Shown here in pieces: positions 48,720 to 61,217 of a stretch of DNA of 64,000 nt; the first letter of the stretch is position 1; each line of letters starts with the position of its first letter. The stretch spans positions 3,722,501 to 3,786,500 of the forward strand of contig OZ014412.1 in assembly GCA_963965975.1 (NCBI GenBank). Direction: 5' to 3'. This DNA comes from Xestospongia bergquistia. Its lineage: Eukaryota > Porifera > Demospongiae > Haplosclerida > Petrosiidae. The position numbers were made by a program, and so were the translations under genes. The notes below the pieces were generated by a model. It had not been told where the DNA came from. It ran no database searches and saw nothing but the letters and a program-made list of their open reading frames with translations.

Positions 48720-50880
48720 ATATTTGAGCGTATCCAAGAACTTAGATCTTTCTTTCTTTATTGCCACCTTCACCTAAATACACCTGTATTACAACAAACT
48801 AAATGTTTATAGTTGTTATTATATTATGTATGAATTCATATAGAGCTATAAGTTTAGCAAACCTCATATCATAACAGATAGTTAATCCAACAACACATTA
48901 TTCCCTATGTATAAATAGTACACATAGAAATTGATGCAATTATCATTACCTGTTCTTTTGAGGCTACTATGAGTATATTTCTGATCAATAGTTTATCTTC
49001 TATTTCATTAAGAGTGAATTGTGTGGAACATTGATAAATTAGTCAGACTACATTACCATGAACCTATCTGACATTAGTATTATAATAGGTCTTCTGTTAA
49101 GAGAACTTTTATGACATAATAATAATTATTATAAATTGTACTATATATCAATGTAATTATATTGCTATTAGTTCAAAGGCATATAATGAAGCAATGAATT
49201 ATGATAACTATCATATCAATTAATTTTAACAAATACCACTAGAAGACTCTGTATACTAATATTTTCATGACACGTTAGATTTAAGATATAATTCCATTAT
49301 AGAAGAAAAAAAGCTTTAGATGTTTATCTGTTCTGGAGTGTAAGCTATTGTATCCTGTTGTGGATTGTACAAGTCAACTCAAGAACTGAAGCCATGGAGG
49401 TATGATATCTTCAGTGATATATATTATAATTATAAACTATTAATTGATGATCCATAGTAATGTTATTGAACAAGCATACAATGGTAATGATCATTTTCAA
49501 TATGTCTGTAGATTTATATTGAGAAATTTATTACTTAAAAATTTAAAGTAGAAATAAAATAAGTCAATTCAGTATACATTGTGGTTATAATTTGTAAGAA
49601 TTAGTCAATTTTTAGAAGTGTTTGTTTGTGTCTGGTTAAATGAATATTTGTTAATTTATAGGAACATTATAAATCCATTATAGATCTATATTATCATATA
49701 TTGGTATGTATAATCTTTTATCACATTTAGTTGACATTTTATTTAAATACTGAATAATTTTAATGTTATCAGTATGTTGTGACAAAACCTGGACATATTG
49801 TCAAAGCTGTCTGTTCTGGATATCTTTGTACCAAACAAACTAAGTGGTGCCCTGAGTCTTCATATCCACACAAACACGTTTGCTGTGACATCATCATCAC
49901 ACCTTAGATCATGTACAAGGTATTTGGTTCTATAATGATATCTACATATACAACTATATACTGTACAAATACATTGAAATCAAATCAGTTGAAAAGATTT
50001 CTAAAATACAAATTGTATTTGTAATGGAATCTTCTATTTGTCATTGAACAGTGTAGTGATATACATATGAGATTAACAATAATCTAATCTTCTATAGTAT
50101 ATATATTATCCCAGCTTTACTCTACTATGTTTGTAATGATTTCTGGTATAACATCACATACTTGATAAAACATATGAAGGTAGAGAATTGATTTTGTACA
50201 GCTAGTTAATGAACTATCTAATTGTTATATATAGAGTATAGAAATTGTTCAAAACTAACTATGGTGCATACAAATTAGTGACATCACTATATCAATATAC
50301 TAACGTAACAATGTAACAGTATACCATTGTACTAATGTAATAGTGTGCCAATATACCAATGTATCAGTGTACTAATGTACCAATATAACAGTATATCAAT
50401 GTGCTAATGTACTGATATAACAATATACCAACATATAAATTTGCCAATGTGCTGATATACCAATGTACCAATGTACTATTGTAGCAACCTTATCAATAAC
50501 AAGTGTACCAATATATCATACCAATGTACTAATGTATTGATATACCAATTATACCAATATATGTCTCAAAAATGTTTACAATACTATAATACTAGAAGAA
50601 ATTTGAATCATTTTCTAAAATTAGCACTATTGAAACAACTAAACAAGAATTGATCAGGCAAATTGAAAGCTAGTTACAAAGATGTTGATATGAATAGTTA
50701 GTGTCATTATTGATCCTATCATCTGTTAGGATAATGTTGATAAAGATAATAATCATATATAATCTGTTTATAAAAATATACAATGAATTTGATGTATATT
50801 TTATGTTTTGTATTCCATATATCGGTATATACGTATAAATAGAAGCGAAGGAAGCTAAAAAGAGACTAGTATATAGAAAG
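48720..50880. repeat. Gene-free region, copies of 17.4-20.8 kb
   Basis: 48720-49200 matches 17440-17960, and 49200-50290 matches 19838-20790. The order is kept, but about 1.9 kb present in the other copy is missing. A 10-base periodic repeat follows (listed separately). 50640-50880 shows nothing. Confidence 0.55.
50290..50560. repeat. 10-base periodic repeat (CCAATGTACT-like units)
   Basis: About 25 degenerate units of ten bases such as CTAATGTACC, ATATACCAAT and CAGTGTACTA. The corresponding site near 20795 has only one or two units (GTGTACTAATGTAACAA), so the array expanded after duplication. Confidence 0.7.
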
Positions 50881-50953
50881 ACGGGTGAATCTATTCGAAA
50901 TTGGATCTTAAATATCAGCAGTTTACGTTGAAACCCTCCATGAAATTTAAGAA
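50881..50953 (+). other. Candidate 5' untranslated exon of R8
   Basis: Resembles 2655-2725 upstream of R1 and ends at a GTATGT donor (50954). The next likely acceptor lies shortly before the ATG at 52081. Confidence 0.35.
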
Positions 50954-52080
50954 GTATGTACAGCTACCTTATAATATAGCCAGCATTTTATTTTATCTAA
51001 ATGTCTTTAAAAACTGTAACCATCTTTGCTTAATTTTACACGCAGCATATTATATAAGTGCATTGTAACAAAACTGATCATGATTATTTGATTATGGTTA
51101 TACAGGTTCCATATAACAAGATTATGATAGAAAAAGTTAATATCATATCATTTTAATTGCTAATGTATAATAGATTGACTGTTAATTGTAATTATGGTTA
51201 ATGATATTATTTCTATTCTTAAGCATGACAGGCCAAGGTTGTTGCTATGGTTTCATAATTTCACTTCAATATATAGTGTGGTAATTTTAAACAATTTACC
51301 ATATTCCTTGAACAGAGGCCTAGGCTTCTATTTCTTTTCAAAGATTTTTGACCAGGCCTTTAAACAATGGAAGCCTTTATTTCCAGCAACATATCATTAA
51401 TCTATAACAAAGATTACACTAAACTTTCCCACAGCAGCTTGCTGGAATATATTTCATTAGACAATCAATAGATGTAAGTTTGAAAGAAGCAAAAAAAGAC
51501 ATCCATTCAGATATTTTGAAACAATAAAGAATAGGAACAACACAAGTGCACATAACTAGATGTGGGTTATTATGTCTTAATATGAGATCATGCCTCTATT
51601 TACAGCTGCTTGAATTACCCAAGCAGCTGTAAATAGCTGTACCATTATGGTACAGCTGTAAACAGCTGTACCATTATTATTACCCTTAAAAAGTAATCTA
51701 AAGTTTATTTAAGACTAATATGATGGGAATTTGGATTATTTACAGTTATAATGAATAAATCATGTTTAAAATACATTAAAGTGTATATAATATGAATACA
51801 TAGTATTCATATTATATACACTTTAACAGTGTTAGCCTTGGCACAGCATCTTATTTTGACTAAAAATTAATAGCTCTAAACACTACTAACATAAATAGTC
51901 ATTTCAATATCATTAATAATCAAAACACTATGATATTTACTTTTGCATCAAATAATTTTAGTTAATTCAAATTGTATATACATTATATTAGTTAAATCAA
52001 CCAACAATGATGCATGATTGAAATGTAATAATTTAGTTATGTGTACTTTTCTTAGATTTTAGCCTGTTAAGCTTAAGAAG
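50954..52080. other. Leader intron or flank of R8 with hairpins
   Basis: No coding exon was recognised. The open frame at 51194-51400 (MVNDIISILKHD...) has no domain. It contains the hairpin cluster at 51597-51826. Confidence 0.45.
51597..51826. repeat. Cluster of perfect hairpins
   Basis: Hairpin 1: perfect 15-base arms 51597-51611 and 51621-51635 (TATTTACAGCTGCTT). Hairpin 2: AGCTGTACCA / TGGTACAGCT with a TTA loop, about 51635-51657. Hairpin 3: perfect 24-base arms 51776-51799 and 51803-51826 with a 3-base loop (ATA). Confidence 0.8.
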
Positions 52081-54455
52081 ATGCCTTTTAAAGTGGCACA
52101 TATAATCTTCATTGTCCTTACATTGTGCTTCCAAATTTCAGGTAAATAATTTTCTACTAATAAAAATTAAATTTTGTTGCTGCATTCTAAAATCTGTATG
52201 TTTTGCATCCAAATTGTTCAAATAAATATAATTCTTACAGCTTAAAGTACAACTTTATTATAACATAAAATTTATTATATGTGATCTTACACTTGGAGGT
52301 AATTCTATTGGAATACAACTGTTCAGGCATTTTTCAAGCAGATCTAGACCAGGAGTAGAATTAGAACTATAGTCTTAATATTTATGACTAAATGCATAGT
52401 AATAATGATTCAGGAGTTATCCTCATATATGTCTATACATATGTATATATATAAAAGTATGATGTGCATAATTAACCAGAGAACACTGAGTAAGAAGTAA
52501 CAAAGAAGCAAATATATACTAACAACTTTAATAATGTTCTTATAGTAATAAGAGCAAATAATGGATTTGTACACTTATATAAACATGATAATGAATAATG
52601 TTCTCCATATTTTATATTTTAATAGCTGTTCAGTTCTTATTTATTCCATCTCCTAACATTGAAGTCTATCAACTAGCACATTACCAATGTTCAGTGGATC
52701 ATTCTAGTGTCAATATTGGTTGGAATGTTAATGGCACAGCATACACTCATAATGAGATTATACAACTCGGTATGGTTACAACTGGAGGAAAACAACATTC
52801 AAATCTTACAATACATGGATATCCTCAATATAACAATACAGAAGTGATATGTATTGCCTCAGGACTTTTGAATGCTATGGATCCTAATAGTTTCTATTAC
52901 AACTTTGATAATGCTACTCTGAGAATACAAGGTAACACACTCTTTGATATATGTCATTATATCTCCTCTCATTAGGTGAACTAGCTGCTGTCAACAACTT
53001 GATATGTTATGTACAAAGTCACTATATAAACTGTTCCTGGTCTCCTCCCTTCTCTCTGGTATCCATACCTGGTTATATCATCAATGTTACTTACGGACGA
53101 GAACTAGTTACACAGAACACTACATCTTCTACAACATGGCAGTACAACTACTGTCCCACTCAATCTGGTAACTATACAATTAGTGTATCTGGTTATAACT
53201 CGGCTGGAGAAGGAGAGATAAGTACGAACAAAATATCAGCAGGTATGTGATGTTAGACTTATTGAATTTTCAAACTGGCAGGCTGTCATAGATGTATCCA
53301 CTTATATCCATGTCACTCCTAAAAGATTACCAAATAACACATATTTGGTCAACTATATTGTAGAGGTATGATAAGGTGCCAGCAGTAACATTATACATCC
53401 CATCTTCTGTAGAGTGATTATTCCTTACAACCATCATCAATATCTCTCAATTTAACTAATAGTAATGGAGTGATACTCATTTTTAACGGAAGTGTAGATG
53501 ATTTTGTTGGAAATTAGTTAATTGGAAATATAAGTATTGATATGATTGGCAGACAAAGGTGGAGTATTGCTTCAATTTTAAGATACAACTGTAGATCTCT
53601 TAAGTCACCAGTTAAAACATTTTGTAAGTTATTTTATTTGTACTTTAATAATTTTATTTTTACATTAGCTACTTTCAATGTACAAAATGGTAGTTTAACA
53701 GTCATTAACTCTATTACTGGAGAAGTTTGTTTTACTTGTTATTTTCTTGAGGGTAGTCAATCACAAGGATGTTATATTGAATATAACTCACTTATAACAG
53801 ACTACTACAGTGGTAATATTACCATAGTGAGAACATCAGTAGATACCAGTACTGCTAGTAAATGTGTGACAGGAATATATACCAGTAACTATAATGTGAC
53901 ATTTTATGATATGGATTATAACAATGTACCATATACTACTGAGTATGCTGTAAAACTGACTAATCAATTAGTGACTGGACTATTTCCTACACCTATTTTT
54001 TCTACCTTATCAAGTATGTCTTTAATGAGTAGCACTAAATCATCATCATCTCCATCATCTACACTTGGTAAGAGTAAGTTACTTCAATCATTATGTCATA
54101 CTTGTTGTAGTGTATATTACTACAGCAGGGAATGTTCAACGAAGTCCACAAGTAGCAACTATTGGTATGTTTCTTATATGTAGTACTCTTATTTAAGTGT
54201 TTTCTAGTTGGTGGAGTAATTGCTGGATTTGTAATAGTATTGATATTTATTTTTGTATTAATCATTGGAATTATATTAATTTTGAATGGACCACCCAAGG
54301 GAAGAAATTGTAAGTTTGATGCATTAATATTAATTGTCAATGTCACACATATAGGTAAATGGATACTGCCAAAAGAATACCCTAACTTGGAAGATCATAC
54401 TACTGTCAGTAATATTATTAACAACCCAGATGAGGTTAACAAAGACACCTCATGA
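52081..54455 (+). pseudogene. R8: type A receptor with a premature stop
   Basis: Exons 52081-52141, 52626-52931, 52976-53242, 53292-53365, 53413-53623, 53669-54073, 54126-54164, 54208-54309, 54355-54455. All splice sites and phases are good and the frame spans 521 codons, except for TAG at 53515-53517 (codon 271), where R6 has an AAG Lys codon. Signal peptide 1-20 (MPFKVAHIIFIVLTL); Ig about 21-122, with a longer F-G loop (LLNAMDPNSFYYN); FN3 to about 211 (ICYVQSHYINCSW), then the beta-rich unit up to the stop. The remainder encodes the Cys-rich module, a stalk, a hydrophobic R5-like transmembrane exon and a short tail. Everything outside the stop is intact, so it is either a very young pseudogene, a gene for a soluble ~270-residue Ig-FN3 protein, or an allele with one nonsense change. 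Confidence 0.7.
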
Positions 54456-54709
54456 TTAAGTGTTATTCATAATATTAAAAAATGGATTATAATTGCAATC
54501 TCAATTTGTATATACAACAACATTGTCATGTATCATTAAAATTTTTATATAAGGAGTTATTCAAACAGCTCTCAATTCTTGTATTATTGATATCTTACCA
54601 GTTTAATCCATTTTAAATGTTTTTATTTTATCTGAATATTAATTATCGAAGTAATTATGTGATGTGATTGTTTATTCTTACTTCATGTTTTAATTCCCTC
54701 ATACATTAG

Positions 54710-54841
54710 ATATTAACAACTACTCAACATAACCAGAACAATTATACTGATATAACTCTATCATCTAATGGTCCTGTTGCTCCTCCTGATCTTCATTCTA
54801 CAGTACAATATAGTACAGTAGTACACGAGGCACCAACCTGA
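54710..54841 (+). pseudogene. Truncated tyrosine-tail exon after R8
   Basis: Matches the start of the R5 cassette (NQNNYTDITLSSNGPVAPP) after an intact acceptor AG, entering in phase 0, then stops at TGA 54839-54841. A deletion of roughly 650 bases has joined it to the end of the former Death-domain exon. R8 keeps a phase-0 donor candidate (GAG|GTTAAC at 54435), so a form with 44 extra residues and no Death domain is possible in principle. Confidence 0.6.
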
Positions 54842-56774
54842 CTTTGCTGACTAATTAAAAGTACAACTCACTTAATGACAGTATCAACTGTATTGTAACA
54901 ACAGTTTATGTATTTATTATTCTAAGTTTTGACTACATGTTCTTATGTGTGGCAACATATTACTTAGGTGTGACCACATGAATATCCTTTGTTATAATCA
55001 TTAAGTTGTCATCCGTGTTGTCAGCTGTGTTGTCAGCCTGAATCATACAAAATCATCATAATTTTATTTAATACTAGATAACACTTAGCAATATTGCTGT
55101 AATACAAATCAAACACATAATTACTTTATTAGCAAGTGCATCACTTCATTGCACATAATGTAGTTCAATTATACTTTTGCATTATCATTTGTGATTGAAC
55201 AAATGATATCTTGTCAGTCTAGCAATGTCAATTTTAATGGTCTGTATAATGAGATAAATAAGTTAATATTTCTGATTTAACTATAACAAGAAACACACAA
55301 GCACAATAGAATAATAAATATAGTGTACAAATATAAAGAAGTCAATATCTAACCAGATATTACAAAACAAACTTAAAGTATAGTTTAAAAATTAACTAAG
55401 TAAACAAAGATTATAAAGGACTAATTACTGTACTAGTCACTGGTTGTTATGTTACTCAATCATATGGTCAGTACAGCCATATACAATTAAGTGTAATTTT
55501 ACAATTGTAAACATGTTAATGCTTTCATCCTTTATTTATGGTTCTGGTTCTCATATATATATATATTTACACAATTTCAAATTGAGTGATATGCAACATT
55601 ACTTTTCAAACATACATATGTAGTAATACTTTATGATTGCATAAGGATATCCTTATCATTATCAACATCACACAATTAGAACTTTGGCATACTATATTGT
55701 AAAGGTAGTTGTATACATAAACAATTACAATACAACATTCACTATGGGAAATCCTATAATCAGTGATGAATTACATGTTTATGCTATGCCTAATACAAGC
55801 TCAATTACTTATATACTTTTGTGAACAATTGCTATCATGAGACACTCACTTTTCTAATTGTCCAATAGGAGGGAACAATGTAAAGGTATTGAATACCTTG
55901 TATCTGATATACTCCCTTTAAACAATATACTGGAGACATAATGTTGATATAAGAAGTACAATGTGATGATGACATGTGTGGCTTCTTAAATAACTGCTGC
56001 TGTCTTTCAAATATAACTTTTGAATTCAGTGATCTGTTATTTATGTTGAAGTCATGCATTGTCACTTTTCAGTGTTACTGGGAAAATGTCTATTAATGAA
56101 CAAAACATTTAGATTACATACTATCAAGAGGAATATAATATACTACTGAGAATAGATATTATTACTACATTTAGCACTGAGACACTATTATATACCCCAA
56201 ACCAGGTCATAATAACAACACACCTTATTTCTAATGTAGTTACTAGTAATATAAAATGTAAATATGGCATAATATACATAACATTGTTGAATGTTTAATT
56301 AAGAATTAATTCTATTAAATTAATATAGAGTATAATATTACATATCTTCTATGAGACGTGTCTTTGTTTTTTTGTAACTTGTGTAGACTCTTTTGGTAGT
56401 ACCTGAATATACCATTGTTACTTAATGACAAAAGCCATCACTTATTCAGTCATCACACACCCTAGAAGACAAAAGCACAGACATGTAATACATATCATAG
56501 GTAGGATCCTCCACCTGTTTCATTCTACTATTCAGATACTTGTATTGACAACCAGAATAAGTACATACATTAACTGTCATTCATTATTTTGGCATATATA
56601 GCATGTACTATTATATACAGCCAAAATCTCATGCCAAATAAATACCCAAAAATTTCTAAGAAACATGTTCTAATCTCTTTAAAGTCATATAGGTGTCATA
56701 AAAAATTTATATTGTTACTCTCATTTGTACTAGAACAGACACCAACAAAATACAAGATACAGGTATAGGCTTGA
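54842..56774. repeat. Gene-free copy of 25.2-27.06 kb
   Basis: Collinear with the region after R5. No gene was recognised; the open frame at 55835-56065 has no domain. Holds the conserved stretch at 56615-56695. Confidence 0.55.
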
Positions 56775-57042
56775 TTAATATATCTTAATAATAGGTACTC
56801 CATTTAAAAAACACTCATTAGTATTAGAACAGATACCATCAACAAAATAGTTAACAACACAAGCTCTTCTTGGTCTGTCTGATCTGTAGTAGTTAGTACA
56901 TATTATTATAATTTAGTAAATGTAGTACTTACTTGTTAGCGTATGAACCATGTACCATAAGAGGATGATAAAAACTAACATGTCCTCTTTTTAAACCAGA
57001 TGGAACAGGTTTGAACTGAGATAACTCATCATCAGTTAATAC
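56775..57042 (-). pseudogene. Phytanoyl-CoA dioxygenase-like, last two exons (copy 2, damaged)
   Basis: Exons 57042-56933 and 56883-56775 read as in copy 1 ([42 protein letters not shown]). The acceptor AG of the first exon has changed (ATTAG to ATTAT), and His-His-Pro became Tyr-His-Pro. Distal His and the 2-oxoglutarate Arg remain. With the acceptor lost and no 5' exons seen, it is likely non-functional. Confidence 0.6.
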
Positions 57043-57059
57043 ATAATATTACATGTTAT

Positions 57060-57260
57060 AGTCTATTAATAGTATTGTGTTCTACATAACTATAGTATCA
57101 GGTTCTATAAAATCATGTCCTATAAGTAGTATTACAATACTCTATAAATAGTATTGTGTACTATAAAAATAATGATGTATAAATTGTATTATGTACTAAA
57201 ATAGTCATGTTCTAAAAATAGCATTGTGTACTATAAATAGTATGTTCCAGAAGTAGCATA
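57060..57260. repeat. Degenerate CTATAAATAG tandem repeat (copy 2)
   Basis: Counterpart of 27364-27560. Confidence 0.55.
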
Positions 57261-59445
57261 TTGCATGAAAAATATTGTGTTTGAACTATGAGCTATAAAT
57301 AGTACTCTGTTCCACTATTAGTTTTAAAATTATAAGTATTTTAATATTTATAATCTAATGACTTCTCTGTCCATGACATAAAATATAACTATAGTTTCTT
57401 ATCTAGCACAAGAGAGACAATTATACTTATTATTAATATGTTAGTTAACTGGCTATTTGATTGTAAGTCATCTTCCACACTCCTAGATCAATTTCATTAA
57501 TAATTAGTTGTAAAGTAACCATATGCATAGGAACCATGGAGGAGAGGGACATAGGGTGTGTATGAGTGTCTTTAGAGCCAAAATCAATGGTATTATGATT
57601 TATTATAAACTATTATGTCAAATCTTATGCTATGTCTTAACAATAAAATTATTCTTACATTGTGAGATGTATCCCTGCAGAAAATTGAAAGAGACATTAC
57701 CTAGTTTTATACAAGGTATGATTACAGTATTGACTTTTATATTGTACATTTATTATAACATTGTCATATCTATGTCAGTTATTATTGTGGAACTACAGTA
57801 TATACTGGATATTCATTACTTGTATTAACAGTAATATTTTAATACTGAGAACTTGATAACTACTGATAGTTTCATCAGAAATTATTATTACTATTAATAA
57901 CTTTAATCTAGTTCAAGTTAATTGTATGATACATAATGAGATAATTTATTATGTCCATATAATGATAATTAAACTATAGTCTATCATCTTTAATGATTTA
58001 TTATGTTTTAATACACAAATTTATGTGAGCCCTTATAGTGATACTTTGCTTATGGATAATACAGCAGCTACCTTTGAAACCATTGGACATAGGTTTCAGG
58101 AAGTACTATTGGAATAATTTGGTACTTAATAATTAGAAATTGAACAAAAAAGGCTAACTTATTGTAGAAAATCAAGGTCAAATTTAACATGAAGAGACTA
58201 ATTACATAATTAAATGAACCATATTTAAAGAACAAAAACACTCCCAGTTTTTCTATAATGCCAATATGTGCCATTACATGTCATTACAGTTAGTGGTGAC
58301 TAGCATTAGCTATGTATACAAATTAAATTTTCCATACAAGCAGGTCTTGATATCTTAGGTTTTGAGAGTTAAGAGCAATAAATAATTAATAAGGTCAACA
58401 ATTGAAATTGTGAAATGACATTAAATTATAGAAATAAAATATTAGTGATACTATTGGTTTGGGTAATAGAAAATTTAGTTTTAGTTTTAGTATTATCGAA
58501 GTAATCATATTAGTTTAGTTAATATACTAAAAACAATATACTCCTTACTAAATTATAGTTTAGTTTTAGTTTTAGTATTATCAAACAACACTAGTGTTGA
58601 CTATGTTAGTATTAAACACTTTGATATTTATCAGTACATAACAAAACCAATTGTTTGATGAAAATGATATTACAAAAAGTGTCATGAATCTAGAGGATGT
58701 ACTCATAATATTCTAACTTTATAAGAGGTTATATTGTATATTCTCATTTATGTCTACACAATGATTGATAACTGTTTAATACTTTATACTATGCTGATTT
58801 GGAATGTCTATATTCTCTAACAATAAGTTACTATTATCATTATCCTTGTTCATTTCTCTTTTTATGAGTAAGCAAAACTCTTACTAATTGTTATCAAAAT
58901 GGAATTAGAGAAGGAAGAATGTCCCTAATGAATACTTTATATGGTGATATTTCTGAGTATATATAAAATTACATATTAATTCCTCTTGTTCTTTCATTGG
59001 TATCCATTAGCATTTCTTAGACAGTATAGGCAGTAATCTATTTCATACACTCTCATATAAATTTATGTATATAATATTTTAGAAACTTTATTATGAATAA
59101 TGTACAATAATTATTGCTAACAATAATAATAATAATTTATTTGTACATAAGAAATATTATATATTCCAGTAACTATTTCAAGTTCAGTTTCTAAAGGTAT
59201 ATAAAGATGATAATTCATTATTTATAAGTAATAACTTTTATTATAATATAATAATTATTATTATATTATTAATATATTATATGAGTTATTATTCAATATT
59301 AATACTATCCTTTCACACATGTACATATATAATATTGTATACTTACTTACATATAGTTTCAAAATTTAATATTAAATCTATGTCATTAAATGTTAATACA
59401 TCCACAATGTTATCTATATACATGCATGTATTATTATCAGAATAC
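57261..59445. repeat. Gene-free copy of 27.56-29.75 kb
   Basis: Collinear with the first copy until the retroelement insertion. Includes TAGTTTTAG-type low-complexity DNA near 58480-58590. The open frames at 57523-57828 and 58068-58274 are not kept in the other copy. Confidence 0.55.
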
Positions 59446-60710
59446 CTACCATCACGGCTATCACCACCTTTGACTCGTCAAGAGCTGCCACAAGGATACT
59501 TGTGGATTCAATTACTTGTCATTCAGAATTTTCTCTCATGGATCACATCAAGACAGTCTCAGAAGCTCATCATCAATTCAACCAACTTAAGTACATCACT
59601 GACGAACAGACCTGGTCTTCTGTATTCAATCAAGCTGATCCAACCCATCAAAGATCTTTACAACGTCACAGATATTCACTGACTAACTGGTTGAACACCC
59701 TTCCCATTCAAAAAGATCACTTTGACCTCTCTGCCACAGAATTCAGGGATGCCCCATGTATACGATATCTAAAACCTCTGTTAAATATCCACCCTCACTG
59801 TGACGGCTGCGGGGAACCATTTAGTACCTCACATGCTCTCGACTGTCGCAAAGGCTGACTGATAGTCCAACGACACAATGAGATATGAGATGTAATTATC
59901 GAACTGTCTTCCCAGATCTGGAGTCAGACAATTAAGGAACCCGTTATCGATGACAGCCCCGATTCAGATAGGAATCTTAAAGCAGATATCGGTATCAGAG
60001 TTGTCTGGCAATCACAAGCGATGTCATTATACGATCTCCGTGTCCTGGACTCGGATGCCCCCTCTTATCGAAACATCCCACCTGCTCAAGTCCTTCGCAA
60101 AGCAGAACAAGAAAAGAAGTCAAAATATAACCCTATCTGTGAAAGGCGTCACTCTTCTTTCACCCCATTGTGTGTGACGGTAGATGGACTCATGGGTACT
60201 GAAATGTTAATATTTCTTAAACGCCTCTCTGACACTTTATCTTCGAAATGGGAGAGACCATACAGCACCACTCTATGCTGGGTGAAAACTAAACTAAGCT
60301 TTGCCCTGGTTAGAGCAACCGGTCTCTGTATTCAAGGATCCCGAACAAAGTGGAGAGGTCTTAATAACGAAGATGGGCTTGGCATGAATGAATATCACTT
60401 TAACGACACCTAAACATTATTGTTGTTGTTGTTGTTGTTGTCTTTAATAATAATAATAATAATAATAAGGCTGGGATCTCCTTTGTCCCTCTCTTAACAG
60501 AGACTTTAGGAGGTTGGAGCTCCACTGCCACTAAGACCATCTCCTTGATTGGTAGACTGCTTGGCCTACGTTCTGGAACCGAGCCAAGGGAAACTACTTC
60601 TCATTTGTTCCAACCGTTATCAGTTACTCTGTGGAGAGGAAATGCCATAATGTGGTATGCCAGGACACCGGCCACCCCACCTTCCCTTGATGGTCAACTT
60701 TGACTGTCAC
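59446..60710 (+). mobile_element. 5'-truncated retrotransposon, nonsense-bearing
   Basis: An island with clearly higher GC than its surroundings. One frame from about 59460 to 60413 encodes the C-terminal part of a polyprotein: a post-reverse-transcriptase region (FDSSRAATRILVDSI), a zinc-knuckle-like CDGCGEPF...HALDC, then RHNEI, LKADIGIRVVW, YDLRVLDSDAPSY, KAEQEKKSKY and ASF-like RHSSFTP segments typical of the nuclease-like end of such elements. Two in-frame TGA codons (59856-59858 and about 59886-59888) replace Gly/Arg codons. After (TTG)n and (TAA)n tracts at 60419-60469, a second piece in another frame (60467-60703, LGGWSSTATKTISLIGR, LWRGNA) continues the same kind of protein. The upstream reverse-transcriptase core is missing. 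The clade is uncertain: a non-LTR element is favoured. Confidence 0.65.
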
Positions 60711-61217
60711 TGTAAACTATGATATTGGTTATTATTACTGTTGTTATTGTTGGTGTTGCTATAATAATAATAATAGTAATAATAATTTATAATGATAATA
60801 ATAATAATAATAATTAAGAGTGAATTAAGTGATTACCAAAGAGGTACATATTAAGCACTAATGGGCAATCATAAATAAGCAGTTGTAAGTATATTAGTAC
60901 ATGACAAACATATAATTAAATTATAATACGATCATATAGTGTACATAAGAATACACAACTGAAGTATACACATTGTGTATACAACATAGAACTTTTGATT
61001 TACCAGTAATATTATATGTATATTAATTATTAAATATGAGATTACAAAATTATGAGAGTACATAACTATTAGTCCTACAGTATATGCCCTGCACTATTAA
61101 GTATTCTCACTAATCACCAATTTTGATCTATATATGTTTTCAAATGTAAAAGTATGCCTATATATTATTTAATGTGAAGAGATTTATAATGATACTAACT
61201 TATATAAAGGTGATATA
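60711..61217. repeat. Right side of the insertion and end of the duplicated block
   Basis: (AAT)n-rich DNA, then the continuation of the block that matches 29815-30040. Homology ends near 61045. Confidence 0.55.

Larger units (their letters stand above)
54700..61045. repeat. Segmental duplication unit II, copy 2
   Basis: See copy 1 at 24480-30040. Confidence 0.8.
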
